DNA of 64,000 bases from an uncultured Fluviicola sp. (GTDB lineage: Bacteria; Bacteroidota; Bacteroidia; Flavobacteriales_D; Crocinitomicaceae): NCBI GenBank assembly GCA_913009205.1, contig CAJVYC010000007.1, positions 1 to 64,000 of the forward strand, read 5' to 3'. Below are positions 17,667 to 26,910 of this stretch, piece by piece. The notes below the pieces were generated by a model, which saw nothing but the letters and a program-made list of their open reading frames with translations, had not been told where the DNA came from and did not search any database. Each line of letters opens with the position of its first letter. Position 1 is the stretch's first letter. Both the position numbers and the translations under genes were made by a program.

Positions 17667-18454
17667 TATAAATCTGCGGCGTTAGCGATAAGTTCGGCGA
17701 CATCTAAAACTTCAATTTCGTTTTCCTTGTTGAAATTCTTTAATCCATCAGTCATCATTGTATTACAAAATGGGCATCCCGTAGCGATTACTTCGGCCTG
17801 TGTTTCAAGTGCATCTTCTGTGCGTTCGATATTGACTTCTTTGTTACCGTTCTCTGATTCTTTAAACATTTGAGCTCCACCGGCACCACAACACAATCCT
17901 TTCGTCTTGCATCGTTTCATTTCTACCAACTCAGCATCCAAACTTTCTATTAAAGATCGAGGCGCTTCGTAAACATCATTCGCTCTACCTAAGTAACAAG
18001 GATCGTGGAATGTAATTTTCTTTCCTTTATAAGTTCCGCCGTCTTTTATGGAAATTTTTCCTTGATTGATCAACTCTTGAATCATTTGAGTATGATGGAT
18101 CACTTCATAGTTTCCTCCCAACTCAGGATATTCGTTTTTCAACGTATTAAAGCAATGTGGACAAGCCGTAACGATTTTCTTTACGTCATACCCTTCCAAA
18201 ACTTGAATATTCATCATTGCCTGCATTTGAAATGTAAATTCATTTCCAGCACGTTTTGCGGGATCTCCCGAACAACTTTCTTCAGCTCCAAGAACGGCGA
18301 ATTTAACCTCGCACTTATTCAAGATTTTAACCAAAGCTTTGGTTATTTTCTTCGCTCTATCATCAAAACTTCCAGAACAACCCACCCAGAATAAAATTTC
18401 TGGTGATTCTCCTTTGGCTGTCATTTCAGCCATTGTTGGAACATTCAAACTCAT
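17666..18454 (-). CDS. CCG-domain (HdrB/GlpC-like) Fe-S protein
   Basis: 262 residues, cytoplasmic. Two CCG-type modules are visible: a variant ILFWVGCSGSFDDRA module with LGAEESCSGDPAKRAGNE and TACPHCFNTLKNEYP, then a canonical FHDPCYLGRANDVYEAPR module ending KTKGLCCGAGGAQMF and ATGCPFCNTMMTDGL. Such cysteines bind a noncubane 4Fe-4S cluster in heterodisulfide-reductase-type and glycolate-oxidase-type complexes. It probably pairs with the membrane Fe-S protein encoded two genes upstream, the two acting like a split HdrD. The electron donor and acceptor are not known. Confidence 0.85.
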   Translation of the reverse strand: MSLNVPTMAEMTAKGESPEILFWVGCSGSFDDRAKKITKALVKILNKCEVKFAVLGAEESCSGDPAKRAGNEFTFQMQAMMNIQVLEGYDVKKIVTACPHCFNTLKNEYPELGGNYEVIHHTQMIQELINQGKISIKDGGTYKGKKITFHDPCYLGRANDVYEAPRSLIESLDAELVEMKRCKTKGLCCGAGGAQMFKESENGNKEVNIERTEDALETQAEVIATGCPFCNTMMTDGLKNFNKENEIEVLDVAELIANAADL

Positions 18455-18457
18455 ATA

Positions 18458-18883
18458 CTATTTTTTAAAAACTTGAATTGTAGCACTTTCAGCGATCAAG
18501 TCCGTAAATCTACCTTCAAACCTTGTCGCTCTTACAATGTGATTATCTATCCAATGGTAATTTCCCCCTCTCGGTTTTCCCATCACCATTCCATGGTAAT
18601 TGAATCCATGATCATTCAACCATTTTTCAGTTACCTCGCGATGCTCTTCGATACGTGAAGTGAAAAATGTAATTACATGACCTTCTTCATACCATTTATT
18701 AATTGTCACCAATGCGTCCGGATACAACTCTGCCGTAGCCATTCTCCCTGGCTCTTCGTTGGGAATATCATCACAAATCGTTCCATCGATATCAATCATG
18801 AAATTCTTTACCGTATTTGGAAGAATTGGAGATATTTTCTTCCCGTCTTCTTCAATAGCAATTAAATTGTTATCCTTCTTCAT
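18458..18883 (-). CDS. HAD-family phosphatase-like protein
   Basis: 141 residues. HAD motif I is DIDGTICDD at about residue 32. Motif II is in TFFTSRIEEHREVTEKWL, and a late WIDNHIVRATRF segment precedes the end. Family members are sometimes annotated as phosphoheptose isomerase, which the sequence does not support. The first 14 bases overlap the end of the membrane Fe-S gene, and the CCG gene starts 3 bases after the stop, so it sits inside a translationally coupled operon. The substrate is unknown. Confidence 0.75.
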   Translation of the reverse strand: MKKDNNLIAIEEDGKKISPILPNTVKNFMIDIDGTICDDIPNEEPGRMATAELYPDALVTINKWYEEGHVITFFTSRIEEHREVTEKWLNDHGFNYHGMVMGKPRGGNYHWIDNHIVRATRFEGRFTDLIAESATIQVFKK

Positions 18884-20183
18884 TTGCCCAGTTTAAGCGA
18901 TCCGCAGGACTAAACTGCCATGGCGCACCATTATTTTCAATATTCGTAAGCATTCCTGCCAATTCCGTTGGGATTTTTGATTCCTCCATCACGAGGTACC
19001 TTCTTAGATCAATGATGATTGCTAATGGATCTATATTCACTGGACATTCTTGAACGCATGCATTACAAGATGTACATGCCCATAACTCTTCTTCTTTAAT
19101 GTAATCACCAAGTAACGATTTCCCGTCATCATGATCTGCTCCATGCTTTCTTTTGTTTTCACCCACTTCAACCAAGCGATCCCTTGTGTCCATCATGATT
19201 TTACGAGGAGACAAAAGTTTACCAGTAACGTTCGCTGGACAAGATGATGTGCATCTGCCACATTCCGTGCATGAATAACTATCCATTAAGTTCTTCCAAG
19301 TCAAATCTGTGACATCCTTCGCTCCAAATCTTTGAGGCTCAGTTACTCCTTCTTGAGGCGCAGCATAAGGATCAGCCTCAGGGTCCATCATCAACTTAAC
19401 TTCAGTTGTTACGGATTCCATATTGGTAAATCGGCCTTTCTTTTCAAGGTTCGAATAATATGTATTCGGGAAGGCTAAGAAAATATGCAGATGCTTCGAA
19501 TAAGGCAAGTAGTTAATGAATGTGAAGACCATAATAATGTGTCCCCACCAACCTACTCTTTCAAGAGTATGCAGAGTAGACAGATCCATTCCTTCGAAAA
19601 TTGGACCAATTAAACTACTAATTGTAAATCCATAAGAGGATCCATATTCTTGAAGATGCATCGCTTCGTCAGCACCATTCATTGTTAAAATGAAAATAAT
19701 AAGAATAAGTTCCATGAAGAGAATCATGTTCCCATCCATCTTAGGCCAACCCTTCATTTCCTTCATGTTCAAACGAGGAACTTTAATTAAGTTTCTTCTG
19801 GAAAGGAAGATTAAAGTAGCAATGAAAGCCAGTACAGAAAGGATTTCAATGAAAGAGATAATGAATGTGTAAAGTCCACCTAAATCAGGTCTAAATATGC
19901 GATGTGATCCTGAAAGCCCATCGACGAAGATCTCAATCAATTCAATTTGAGTAAGAATGAATGCCGAATAAATCATTAAGTGCAAAAGCGCTGGAATGGG
20001 TCTTGTAAACATCTTTTTCTGACCAAGAGCCACAAGAAGCATCGTTTTCAATCTTTCGCTTTTCCTATCGGAGCGGTCGAGGTCTCTTCCTAGGCGAATG
20101 TTCGACCTAATTTTTAAAATGTTCCAAATAAAAAAGCTCATTGAGCCGACTAATAGAACTGCAAATAGAATGTTAGAAATCAT
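18870..20183 (-). CDS. Membrane-anchored 2[4Fe-4S] electron-transfer protein
   Basis: 437 residues. About five membrane spans (about 5-23, 63-86, 103-127, 151-170, 210-232) include histidines suited to heme (HLMIYS at 68, WGHIIM at 215), as in the HdrE/NarI-like membrane domain. The C-terminal cytosolic part has two 4Fe-4S motifs, CTECGRCTSSCP (Cys305-316) and CTSCNACVQECP (Cys370-381). With the CCG protein encoded next door it would make a split version of the HdrD-like, ETF-quinone-reductase-like proteins that pass electrons to the quinone pool. That role is inferred from architecture. Confidence 0.85.
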   Translation of the reverse strand: MISNILFAVLLVGSMSFFIWNILKIRSNIRLGRDLDRSDRKSERLKTMLLVALGQKKMFTRPIPALLHLMIYSAFILTQIELIEIFVDGLSGSHRIFRPDLGGLYTFIISFIEILSVLAFIATLIFLSRRNLIKVPRLNMKEMKGWPKMDGNMILFMELILIIFILTMNGADEAMHLQEYGSSYGFTISSLIGPIFEGMDLSTLHTLERVGWWGHIIMVFTFINYLPYSKHLHIFLAFPNTYYSNLEKKGRFTNMESVTTEVKLMMDPEADPYAAPQEGVTEPQRFGAKDVTDLTWKNLMDSYSCTECGRCTSSCPANVTGKLLSPRKIMMDTRDRLVEVGENKRKHGADHDDGKSLLGDYIKEEELWACTSCNACVQECPVNIDPLAIIIDLRRYLVMEESKIPTELAGMLTNIENNGAPWQFSPADRLNWANEEG

Positions 20184-20211
20184 TTTAAATTCCGTAATAA
20201 TGAGAGTTAAG

Positions 20212-21243
20212 CTATTTTTTCAAGAGTTCCTTAAGCTTTTCCTCTTCGTCTACTGTCAGAGGTACACCTTTGGTTTTCGCACCGAATACAGAGAAATGAA
20301 TATACCTTTCAGGATGCGCTTGTAAATCTTTCACAAGACCTTGAAGTGCTTGGTTCGATTCAATAATGTCATAATACAACTTATCGTCTGTCAAGAGCTT
20401 ACCGAGGGTGCCATTACCAGCGGCTGCTTCATCGAGAATTTTATTGACGTGCTTAATCGTTTGAGTGGCTTGCGTAATTGTCTCCTTAAAATCAGCAGTT
20501 ACTAAGTCATCAGTAATTTGTTTTACGTTACCAATTATGGCCTTCACAGTGTCATTGCTCTTGCGGAGATTAACCGTTATCTCCTCAACATTGTTCATGA
20601 TCCGAGACAATCGAATTCTTTCATCAGTTAGGAGTCCCTCAATTTGATCAGCAGCATTACCGAATTTACGAATGGCAATTTTTATTTCTCTCATGCTTGA
20701 TTCGAGCTCAGATGTTGCTGTCGTATCCCAAAAAGCAGACACGCCCTGCACCATGTTGTCGATAGAAACTAACGCTCCTTGTAGTTTCTTAGTTATTGGA
20801 TCAGCATAAGCTTGAACTTGAGACATCATATCAACAGAAACTAAACCCGGTAAGGTTGAACCAGGCTTGTAATATCCTACTGAATAGTCAGTATTCATGT
20901 GAATTGTCAAACCTTTGGCAAGTAAATCAATTCCTCCAGCTTCGACTGTCGAGTTTTTTACTATTTTGAGATTATCTGTTGAAATGTTAAATGTAATTTT
21001 CACCTTTTTTAAAGAATCCTTTGCATTTGGAAGGTATTCGATATTCATAACCTTTCCTACATCTACACCATTCACATAAACAGATGTTGCTGGTGTTACA
21101 CCTCCAGAAGATGGGAAATAAGCATAATATTCCTTATCTCCCCCAAAGAAGCTATTCCCCTTTAAGAAATTGACTCCAGCAATCAGAAGTGCAACAGCCG
21201 CTAATGTTATAATTCCGGTGATAATTTCTTTAGATAACTTCAT
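20212..21243 (-). CDS. MlaD/MCE-family lipid transport protein
   Basis: 343 residues. One N-terminal membrane span (about 8-25, ITGIITLAAVALLIAGVN) is followed by an MCE domain (about 35-115): YYAYFPSSGGVTPATSVYVN, GVDVGKVMNIEYLP and GIDLLAKGLTIHMN. A long coiled-coil helical region (about 150-300) has repeated ISTDNL-like and VKAIIGNVKQITDDL heptads, ending near Lys343. These proteins bind phospholipids and move them between the two membranes with an ABC transporter; no permease or ATPase gene is in the window. It lies 4 bases after the amidase and 28 before the Fe-S protein. Confidence 0.9.
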   Translation of the reverse strand: MKLSKEIITGIITLAAVALLIAGVNFLKGNSFFGGDKEYYAYFPSSGGVTPATSVYVNGVDVGKVMNIEYLPNAKDSLKKVKITFNISTDNLKIVKNSTVEAGGIDLLAKGLTIHMNTDYSVGYYKPGSTLPGLVSVDMMSQVQAYADPITKKLQGALVSIDNMVQGVSAFWDTTATSELESSMREIKIAIRKFGNAADQIEGLLTDERIRLSRIMNNVEEITVNLRKSNDTVKAIIGNVKQITDDLVTADFKETITQATQTIKHVNKILDEAAAGNGTLGKLLTDDKLYYDIIESNQALQGLVKDLQAHPERYIHFSVFGAKTKGVPLTVDEEEKLKELLKK

Positions 21244-21247
21244 GCCT

Positions 21248-22375
21248 TTATTTTTCTGCTAAGTTAATAGCTTTTTGCAAATTAATCCGCTCTCCACCCA
21301 AGAAGCCTACAACAAATGCATGCTCAAACCCATTCGCACGCATCTCAGTCTTCATTTTACTGGCAGCATTAAAGTTATTAACGAAACTCCCTACCGTATA
21401 TTTGTACAGACCATTTTGGTTGTATTCATAGATCGTATTTCCTTTAAACTTATAATCTGTTAAGCTAATTTTAGATTCAGATGTTTCAATTTGAACTCGG
21501 AAGACTATATCTGTAGAAGTAACTTCATCAACAATTACTATCGTTGTTTCTGCTGGGTTCTCATTAACGGTCTGTTCATCAATTCCTTCGAGTTCATTTT
21601 TGTATTTTTTAAATGCCGTGAACATTGAACCTGCCATTTGATTTTGTGTCGTAGAATCGGCTAGGAATTTTTCTTCTTTCGGGTTCGTTAAAAAACCTGT
21701 TTCAATCAATACGCTTGGCATTGTTGTTTTGTACAAAACAAGAAATCCAGCCTGTTTCACACCTCTGTTATGACGTCCGATGCTTGTGAATTCAGTTTGG
21801 AGTTTTGAAGCGAAATTAATAGATTGATCCAGAAAGACACTCAATTGAATTTGACGTGCAATGATCGCATCAGGAGACATATCGAACGATTTGTATTTCG
21901 CTCCACCGTCGTCTTCCAAGTGAATTATAGAATTCTCTCTTACTGCAACGCTCTGTTGTGACTGTGTCCTGTGCAAACCCAAAACATAAGTTTCCGTTCC
22001 ATAAGCAGAAGCGCTTGCGGCGTTTGCGTGAATACATATGAACAAATCTGCATTGTTACGGTTGGCAACTTTGGCTCTTTCACCTAATTCAACGAAAACA
22101 TCTGTGTCTCTTGTGTAGATAACATTAATGTCTGGATAGTACTTATTAATTTTCGCTCCCAACATCAATGCCATTGAAAGGCAAACGTGCTTCTCTTGAG
22201 CCAAAGCTCCGTGACAGCCTGGATCTTTACCACCATGCCCCGCATCAATAACAACTGTTTTTATTGTTCCTATTGACAATTCGTCCTCTTGCGCATTCAC
22301 AGATGATCCCAAACCAACGACAAATAACACTGCAATTGCAAACATTCTTTGACAACTCCTTCCTTTTTCAATCAT
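21248..22375 (-). CDS. N-acetylmuramoyl-L-alanine amidase (Amidase_3)
   Basis: 375 residues. Signal peptide about 1-28 (ends NAQE). The Amidase_3 domain covers about 35-250 with the zinc ligands in VVIDAGHGGKDPGCHG, the glutamate that follows in AQEKHV, and ICIHANAASASAYGTE. The catalytic glutamate lies in VLIETGFLTNPKEEKFL. The C-terminal about 75 residues (FRVQIETSESKISL, YKYTVGSF, FEHAFVVGFLGGERI) resemble a SPOR peptidoglycan-binding repeat. It cleaves the amide between muramic acid and the stem peptide, usually during division. It is the first gene of the MCE/Fe-S operon and is divergent from lptD. Confidence 0.9.
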   Translation of the reverse strand: MIEKGRSCQRMFAIAVLFVVGLGSSVNAQEDELSIGTIKTVVIDAGHGGKDPGCHGALAQEKHVCLSMALMLGAKINKYYPDINVIYTRDTDVFVELGERAKVANRNNADLFICIHANAASASAYGTETYVLGLHRTQSQQSVAVRENSIIHLEDDGGAKYKSFDMSPDAIIARQIQLSVFLDQSINFASKLQTEFTSIGRHNRGVKQAGFLVLYKTTMPSVLIETGFLTNPKEEKFLADSTTQNQMAGSMFTAFKKYKNELEGIDEQTVNENPAETTIVIVDEVTSTDIVFRVQIETSESKISLTDYKFKGNTIYEYNQNGLYKYTVGSFVNNFNAASKMKTEMRANGFEHAFVVGFLGGERINLQKAINLAEK

Positions 22376-22423
22376 TTGAAACGTAATTTTAATAGTTTTG
22401 CTTCGTTATTGTTGAGGTACTAA

Positions 22424-22431
22424 CAAAAATA
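22424..22431 (-). promoter_or_regulatory. -7 element TATTTTTG of the amidase operon
   Basis: Minus-strand TATTTTTG matches TAnnTTTG and lies 48 bases upstream of the amidase ATG, in the short divergent region shared with lptD. Confidence 0.5.
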
Positions 22432-22439
22432 AGATACAA

Positions 22440-24977
22440 TTGGTCTTCAAAAAGTGTTCCATACATCTAGTTATACGCTCTACATTGTTAATAATGTGCA
22501 GTGCTCAGCTAAGTTATGCCCAAGATACACTCTACTTAAATGGCGATGACATTGAAGATCCTATCTTTTATAGTGCGAGCGATTCAATTTACGCAGATTT
22601 AAAAAACAACAAAATTTATCTCTATGGCAACGCCAAGGTTGATAATGGAAAGGTTAAAATGGATGCCGGTTACATTATGATCGATATGGACAATGAAGAA
22701 ATTGCTGCAGAATATATTTATGATGCCGATTCGAACATGATCCAATTCCCACATTTCACAGATGGATCGGAAGAACTCATTGCGCAGAAGGTTCGTTATA
22801 ATTTCTCAACCGAAAAAGCATTTATCGAAGAAGTTGCGATTACTCAAGATGAGATTTTCTTGTACATGGGAAAGGCAAAAAAACATGCAAACAATCAGGT
22901 TCACTTCAGAAAAGGACGGTTTACGACGTGCGACTTACCGGATCCACACTATCATTTTCAATTGTCCAAGGCGGTCATGGTTCCAGAAAAGCGAATTGTT
23001 TCCGGACCCATGAACTTATGGATCAAAGGAGTTCCAACGCCAATTGGACTTCCGTTCGCAATAATTCCGCAAGTTGAGGATAAAACACAAGGATTAATTT
23101 TCCCTGAGATTACGCCTTTATCGGCATTTGGATTTGGATTTCAGAATTTAGGGTATTACATTCCGATTAACGATAAGCTCCAAACAACAATATATGGTAC
23201 ATTGTACAGTCGCGGTAGTTGGGGCTTAAGGAACAGTACTCAGTACTCTAGCAGATACAAATTTAATGGTAGTTTTGAGCTAGGCTATCAGCAATTTAGA
23301 GCAGGGTTTCCTACGAATAAAACTAGCAAAAAGGGAACGGTTAGATGGACACATCGAAAAGATCCAAAATCGAATCCGTTTTGGAATTTTAATTCAAACA
23401 TCAATTTTGTTTCGGATAACAATACGCAAAATAGTTTGGACCCTTTGAATGAGGATTATTTTAATAGCACATTAAAATCTGATGTTAACTTGTCGAGAAG
23501 CTTCCCAGGAAAACCTATTTCAATAGGTGCAAAATTATCGTTAAGTCAAAATTCAAAAACAAAGAATATTAGCTTAACGAGTCCAATTGTGAACGTGAAC
23601 GTAACCAGCTTCTATCCATTGAAGAAACTCATTAAAAGCGCTAAAAAAGGCCCATTTAGAGAAATGGGAAGACGAATGGCTGTGGTTTATAACTTTAAAG
23701 GAGAGAATAGAGCTTTATTCCAAGATACGCTAATAAGAGATGGTCAATATGGAACAATTGGAAGTCAATTCATGAATGGGTTTGATCAAAATGCTAGGAT
23801 CCAAACAACAACAGGTTTTTTCAAAAACACATGGAAGTTAACCCCATCTATTACATATGGAAATAAAATAAACTTTCAGCAAACAAGAAAGTCTTTTAAT
23901 AATGACGGATCTATAAAAGTGGATACGATTCAAAAAGTAGGAATGGCGCACACATTAAACTTTAATGCTTCATTAACCACCGTTCTTTATAGCTACTATC
24001 GTTTTTTCGGTAAGAACAAACCATTGCTTCGACATGTATTGACCCCCTCTTTTTCTTATAGTTTTCAACCAAACTTAAATACGGTAATATCGTATTACGA
24101 GCCAATTATTGGTGGCGCAAATGTCGACACACTGACCTATTCACCTTATGAGCGCAGCCTGTATTCAATTAGTGCGATTAGACCGCAGCAAACTTTTAGT
24201 TTCGGATTCAATAACACATTTGAATTGAAACGAAAATCCGAGAAGGACACAATTACAGGATTCAAAAAAACACGAATTGTTGATGCTTTATCGTTCAGAG
24301 GAAGTTATGATTTTAGAGATACGTTGACTCCCCTATCCAACATTTCTTCAAACTTGAGAGTGAGTCCAACGAAATGGATGAATTTTGTAACTACAGCCTC
24401 CTTTTCACCATATGGATGGGATGCAATAACCGGTGCAGACACTATTGCCTATGCTGTGAATACGAATCAAGGATTGGGACGTTTTAAATCAACCACATTT
24501 GCGACAACCTTTACCCTGACTTCCAAGCAAGGCAGAGAACGGCTCGGAAATGCGATTGACAACATTGGACAAAATTGGAATGCTGATTATGAATACTATT
24601 TATTGCATCCAGAACATTTTTTAGATTTCGATATTCCATGGAAGCTTTCATTTTCGCATGTGTACACCCTCTCGGCAAATACCAATATTACCACAGATAA
24701 TTCTCGGCGCTACAATAACATCCACACGCTTATGGTTAATGGGGATGTTAGCTTCACAAAACGTTGGAAACTAGGGACACGTACAAATCTAGATCTAAAA
24801 GAATTCAACATTACCAATTCACTTTTAACGCTCACAAGAGACATGCATTGCTGGGCCTTATCATTCAGATGGACACCAATTGGAACGAACAAAAGTTTCA
24901 TGTTTACCATGAGATCAACATCAAGTCTTTTCCAAGATGCTAAAATTGAACTTAGAAAACCTCCTGCCTTTTTATAA
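22440..24977 (+). CDS. lptD: LPS assembly outer-membrane protein LptD-like
   Basis: 845 residues. A signal peptide of about 28 residues ends SYAQ. The OstA/LptD periplasmic jelly-roll lies at about 35-180: IYADLKNNKIYLYGNAKVDN, AGYIMIDMDNEEI, RYNFSTEKAFIEE and GRFTTCDLPDPHYHFQ. The remaining about 650 residues form a large beta barrel with PIGLPFAIIPQ and repeated long strands. It inserts lipopolysaccharide into the outer leaflet. No ATG is in frame upstream of the signal peptide; TTG at 22440 is the best start, as a stop lies 24 bases before it. It is followed 19 bases later by the yqgE-like gene. Confidence 0.85.
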   Translation: MVFKKCSIHLVIRSTLLIMCSAQLSYAQDTLYLNGDDIEDPIFYSASDSIYADLKNNKIYLYGNAKVDNGKVKMDAGYIMIDMDNEEIAAEYIYDADSNMIQFPHFTDGSEELIAQKVRYNFSTEKAFIEEVAITQDEIFLYMGKAKKHANNQVHFRKGRFTTCDLPDPHYHFQLSKAVMVPEKRIVSGPMNLWIKGVPTPIGLPFAIIPQVEDKTQGLIFPEITPLSAFGFGFQNLGYYIPINDKLQTTIYGTLYSRGSWGLRNSTQYSSRYKFNGSFELGYQQFRAGFPTNKTSKKGTVRWTHRKDPKSNPFWNFNSNINFVSDNNTQNSLDPLNEDYFNSTLKSDVNLSRSFPGKPISIGAKLSLSQNSKTKNISLTSPIVNVNVTSFYPLKKLIKSAKKGPFREMGRRMAVVYNFKGENRALFQDTLIRDGQYGTIGSQFMNGFDQNARIQTTTGFFKNTWKLTPSITYGNKINFQQTRKSFNNDGSIKVDTIQKVGMAHTLNFNASLTTVLYSYYRFFGKNKPLLRHVLTPSFSYSFQPNLNTVISYYEPIIGGANVDTLTYSPYERSLYSISAIRPQQTFSFGFNNTFELKRKSEKDTITGFKKTRIVDALSFRGSYDFRDTLTPLSNISSNLRVSPTKWMNFVTTASFSPYGWDAITGADTIAYAVNTNQGLGRFKSTTFATTFTLTSKQGRERLGNAIDNIGQNWNADYEYYLLHPEHFLDFDIPWKLSFSHVYTLSANTNITTDNSRRYNNIHTLMVNGDVSFTKRWKLGTRTNLDLKEFNITNSLLTLTRDMHCWALSFRWTPIGTNKSFMFTMRSTSSLFQDAKIELRKPPAFL

Positions 24978-24996
24978 ATTAGTATATTAGAGTGTC

Positions 24997-25575
24997 TTGA
25001 TAGATTTTGACTTTTCAAATAACGCCCAACCGGAAAAAGGAAGCCTTCTAATTTCCGAACCATTCCTCACTGACGACTACTTTGCTCGTTCCGTGATATA
25101 CCTATGCGACCATAATGAAGATGGCAGCTATGGATTCGTTTTAAATAAATTCATTGAGACCAACTTAACAGAAATCGTAGAAGACTTTCCTGAGATAGAC
25201 TTTAAAGTTAGTATTGGTGGCCCTGTTGACACCTCTAACTTGTTTTATGTTCACGATTTTGGTGGTCAACTTGAGAACTCATTGTCAATTTCAAATGGAT
25301 TGTTTATAGGTGGAAGTTTTGACAACGTGAAAGGGATTTTAAATACTTCTCCAACAAAGGCAGAGGGCATCCGATTCTTCTTTGGCTACTCAGGATGGGA
25401 GAAAGATCAGCTGAACGAAGAACTCGAAGGTAAATCGTGGATTGTAGTCAACGGAATTAAAAAAGAAACAATTCTCGACACAAAGAACGACAGGCTTTGG
25501 AAGGATATCATGTCAAGATTGGGCGGTAAGTTTAAGGTGATGTCTCAGTTTCCGAAGAACCCTTCCGACAATTAA
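24997..25575 (+). CDS. YqgE/AlgH family protein
   Basis: 192 residues. The hallmarks of the family are present: GSLLISEPFLTDDYFARSVI, LCDHNEDGSYGFVLNK, a conserved VSIGGPV segment, FFFGYSGWEKDQLNEELEGK and SWIVV. Start TTG at 24997 is used because an in-frame stop lies 6 bases upstream and no ATG precedes the conserved N terminus. The function of YqgE/AlgH is not established. It follows lptD closely, which suggests shared transcription with envelope biogenesis. Confidence 0.9.
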   Translation: MIDFDFSNNAQPEKGSLLISEPFLTDDYFARSVIYLCDHNEDGSYGFVLNKFIETNLTEIVEDFPEIDFKVSIGGPVDTSNLFYVHDFGGQLENSLSISNGLFIGGSFDNVKGILNTSPTKAEGIRFFFGYSGWEKDQLNEELEGKSWIVVNGIKKETILDTKNDRLWKDIMSRLGGKFKVMSQFPKNPSDN

Positions 25576-25626
25576 TAATTCGGAATTTATATTCCTTAAT
25601 TATTAACTTTACTCACTAAACAAACT

Positions 25627-26910
25627 ATGAGTATACTCTCACCTCTTGCTGAACGCATGCGTCCTTTAACTTTAGATGATTACAAAGGACAAGATCATCT
25701 TTTAAAGGATGGTGCATCGTTGCGGCGGGCTTTGGACTCAGGACTTATTCCTTCAATGATTTTTTGGGGACCTCCAGGTGTAGGGAAAACAACTCTTGCA
25801 CATTTAATAGCAAATCACTTAAAGCGTCCATTTCATGTTTTATCCGCAATTTCTTCTGGAGTAAAAGATGTTCGAGAAGTAATTCAAAAAGTTGAAAATG
25901 CTGGAATGTTTCGACAATCTGGGACAATTCTTTTCATCGATGAAATCCATCGTTTTTCTAAAGCACAGCAGGATTCCTTATTAGGGGCTGTTGAAAAAGG
26001 CGTGGTGACGCTAATAGGAGCCACAACTGAGAATCCATCATTCGAAGTTATCTCTGCCCTTCTCTCGCGTTCTCAATTATACACCCTCGTTGGACATACG
26101 AAGGAATCACTTTTAGAAATCCTGCACAAAGCGATAAAAGAAGATACGGTTATAAGTCAGAAAGAAATTGTTTTGAAAGAAACGAACGCTCTACTTGCCA
26201 TTTCTGGTGGAGATGCACGAAAACTACTGAACGTCTTTGAAATTATAGTAGGTACTTTTAGAGACGAAAAAAAGATTACAATAACAGACGAGATAGTTCT
26301 TTCAACTGCGCAACAAAGTGTTGCCATGTATGACAAGGATGGAGAACAACATTATGATATTGTTTCGGCATTCATTAAGTCAATTCGAGGAAGTGATCCA
26401 AACGGAGCAATATATTGGCTAGCACGAATGGTTGAAGGCGGGGAAGATCCAAAATTCATTGCACGTCGCTTGATTATTTCAGCATCGGAAGACATTGGAT
26501 TGGCCAATCCCAATGCCCTATTAATAGCCAATAATTCATTTCAAGCCGTTGTAAATGTTGGTTGGCCAGAAGCACGATTAATTCTCGCTCAATGCACGAT
26601 ATACCTTGCAAATTCACCGAAAGGAAATGGTTCGTACATGGCAATCAATAGGGCTCAATCACTTGTCAAGGAAACTGGGAATCTAGGAGTTCCTCTGCCC
26701 TTGCGCAACGCTCCATCCAAACTCATGAAGGAGCTTGGATATGGCGAAGGCTACAAATACTCTCATGATTTCCCCGGTAACTTTGTTCAACAAGACTTTC
26801 TTCCTGAAGAGGTTGCAGGAACTAATTTTTTCAAAGCGGGAAGCAGTCCAAAAGAAAAAGAGGTTGAAAACAACATCGCCGAACTATGGGGCAAAAGATA
26901 TTCTAAGTAA
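25627..26910 (+). CDS. rarA: Replication-associated recombination protein A (AAA+ ATPase)
   Basis: 427 residues, full length for RarA/MgsA/WRNIP1. It starts with [20 protein letters not shown]. Walker A is [12 protein letters not shown] (about residue 48), Walker [18 protein letters not shown], sensor 1 [11 protein letters not shown], and the arginine finger is in ALLSRSQLY. The C-terminal tetramerisation part contains [36 protein letters not shown] and the distal [19 protein letters not shown]. It acts on stalled replication forks with SSB. It is the first gene of a plus-strand run and overlaps the next gene by one base. Confidence 0.95.
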   Translation: MSILSPLAERMRPLTLDDYKGQDHLLKDGASLRRALDSGLIPSMIFWGPPGVGKTTLAHLIANHLKRPFHVLSAISSGVKDVREVIQKVENAGMFRQSGTILFIDEIHRFSKAQQDSLLGAVEKGVVTLIGATTENPSFEVISALLSRSQLYTLVGHTKESLLEILHKAIKEDTVISQKEIVLKETNALLAISGGDARKLLNVFEIIVGTFRDEKKITITDEIVLSTAQQSVAMYDKDGEQHYDIVSAFIKSIRGSDPNGAIYWLARMVEGGEDPKFIARRLIISASEDIGLANPNALLIANNSFQAVVNVGWPEARLILAQCTIYLANSPKGNGSYMAINRAQSLVKETGNLGVPLPLRNAPSKLMKELGYGEGYKYSHDFPGNFVQQDFLPEEVAGTNFFKAGSSPKEKEVENNIAELWGKRYSK

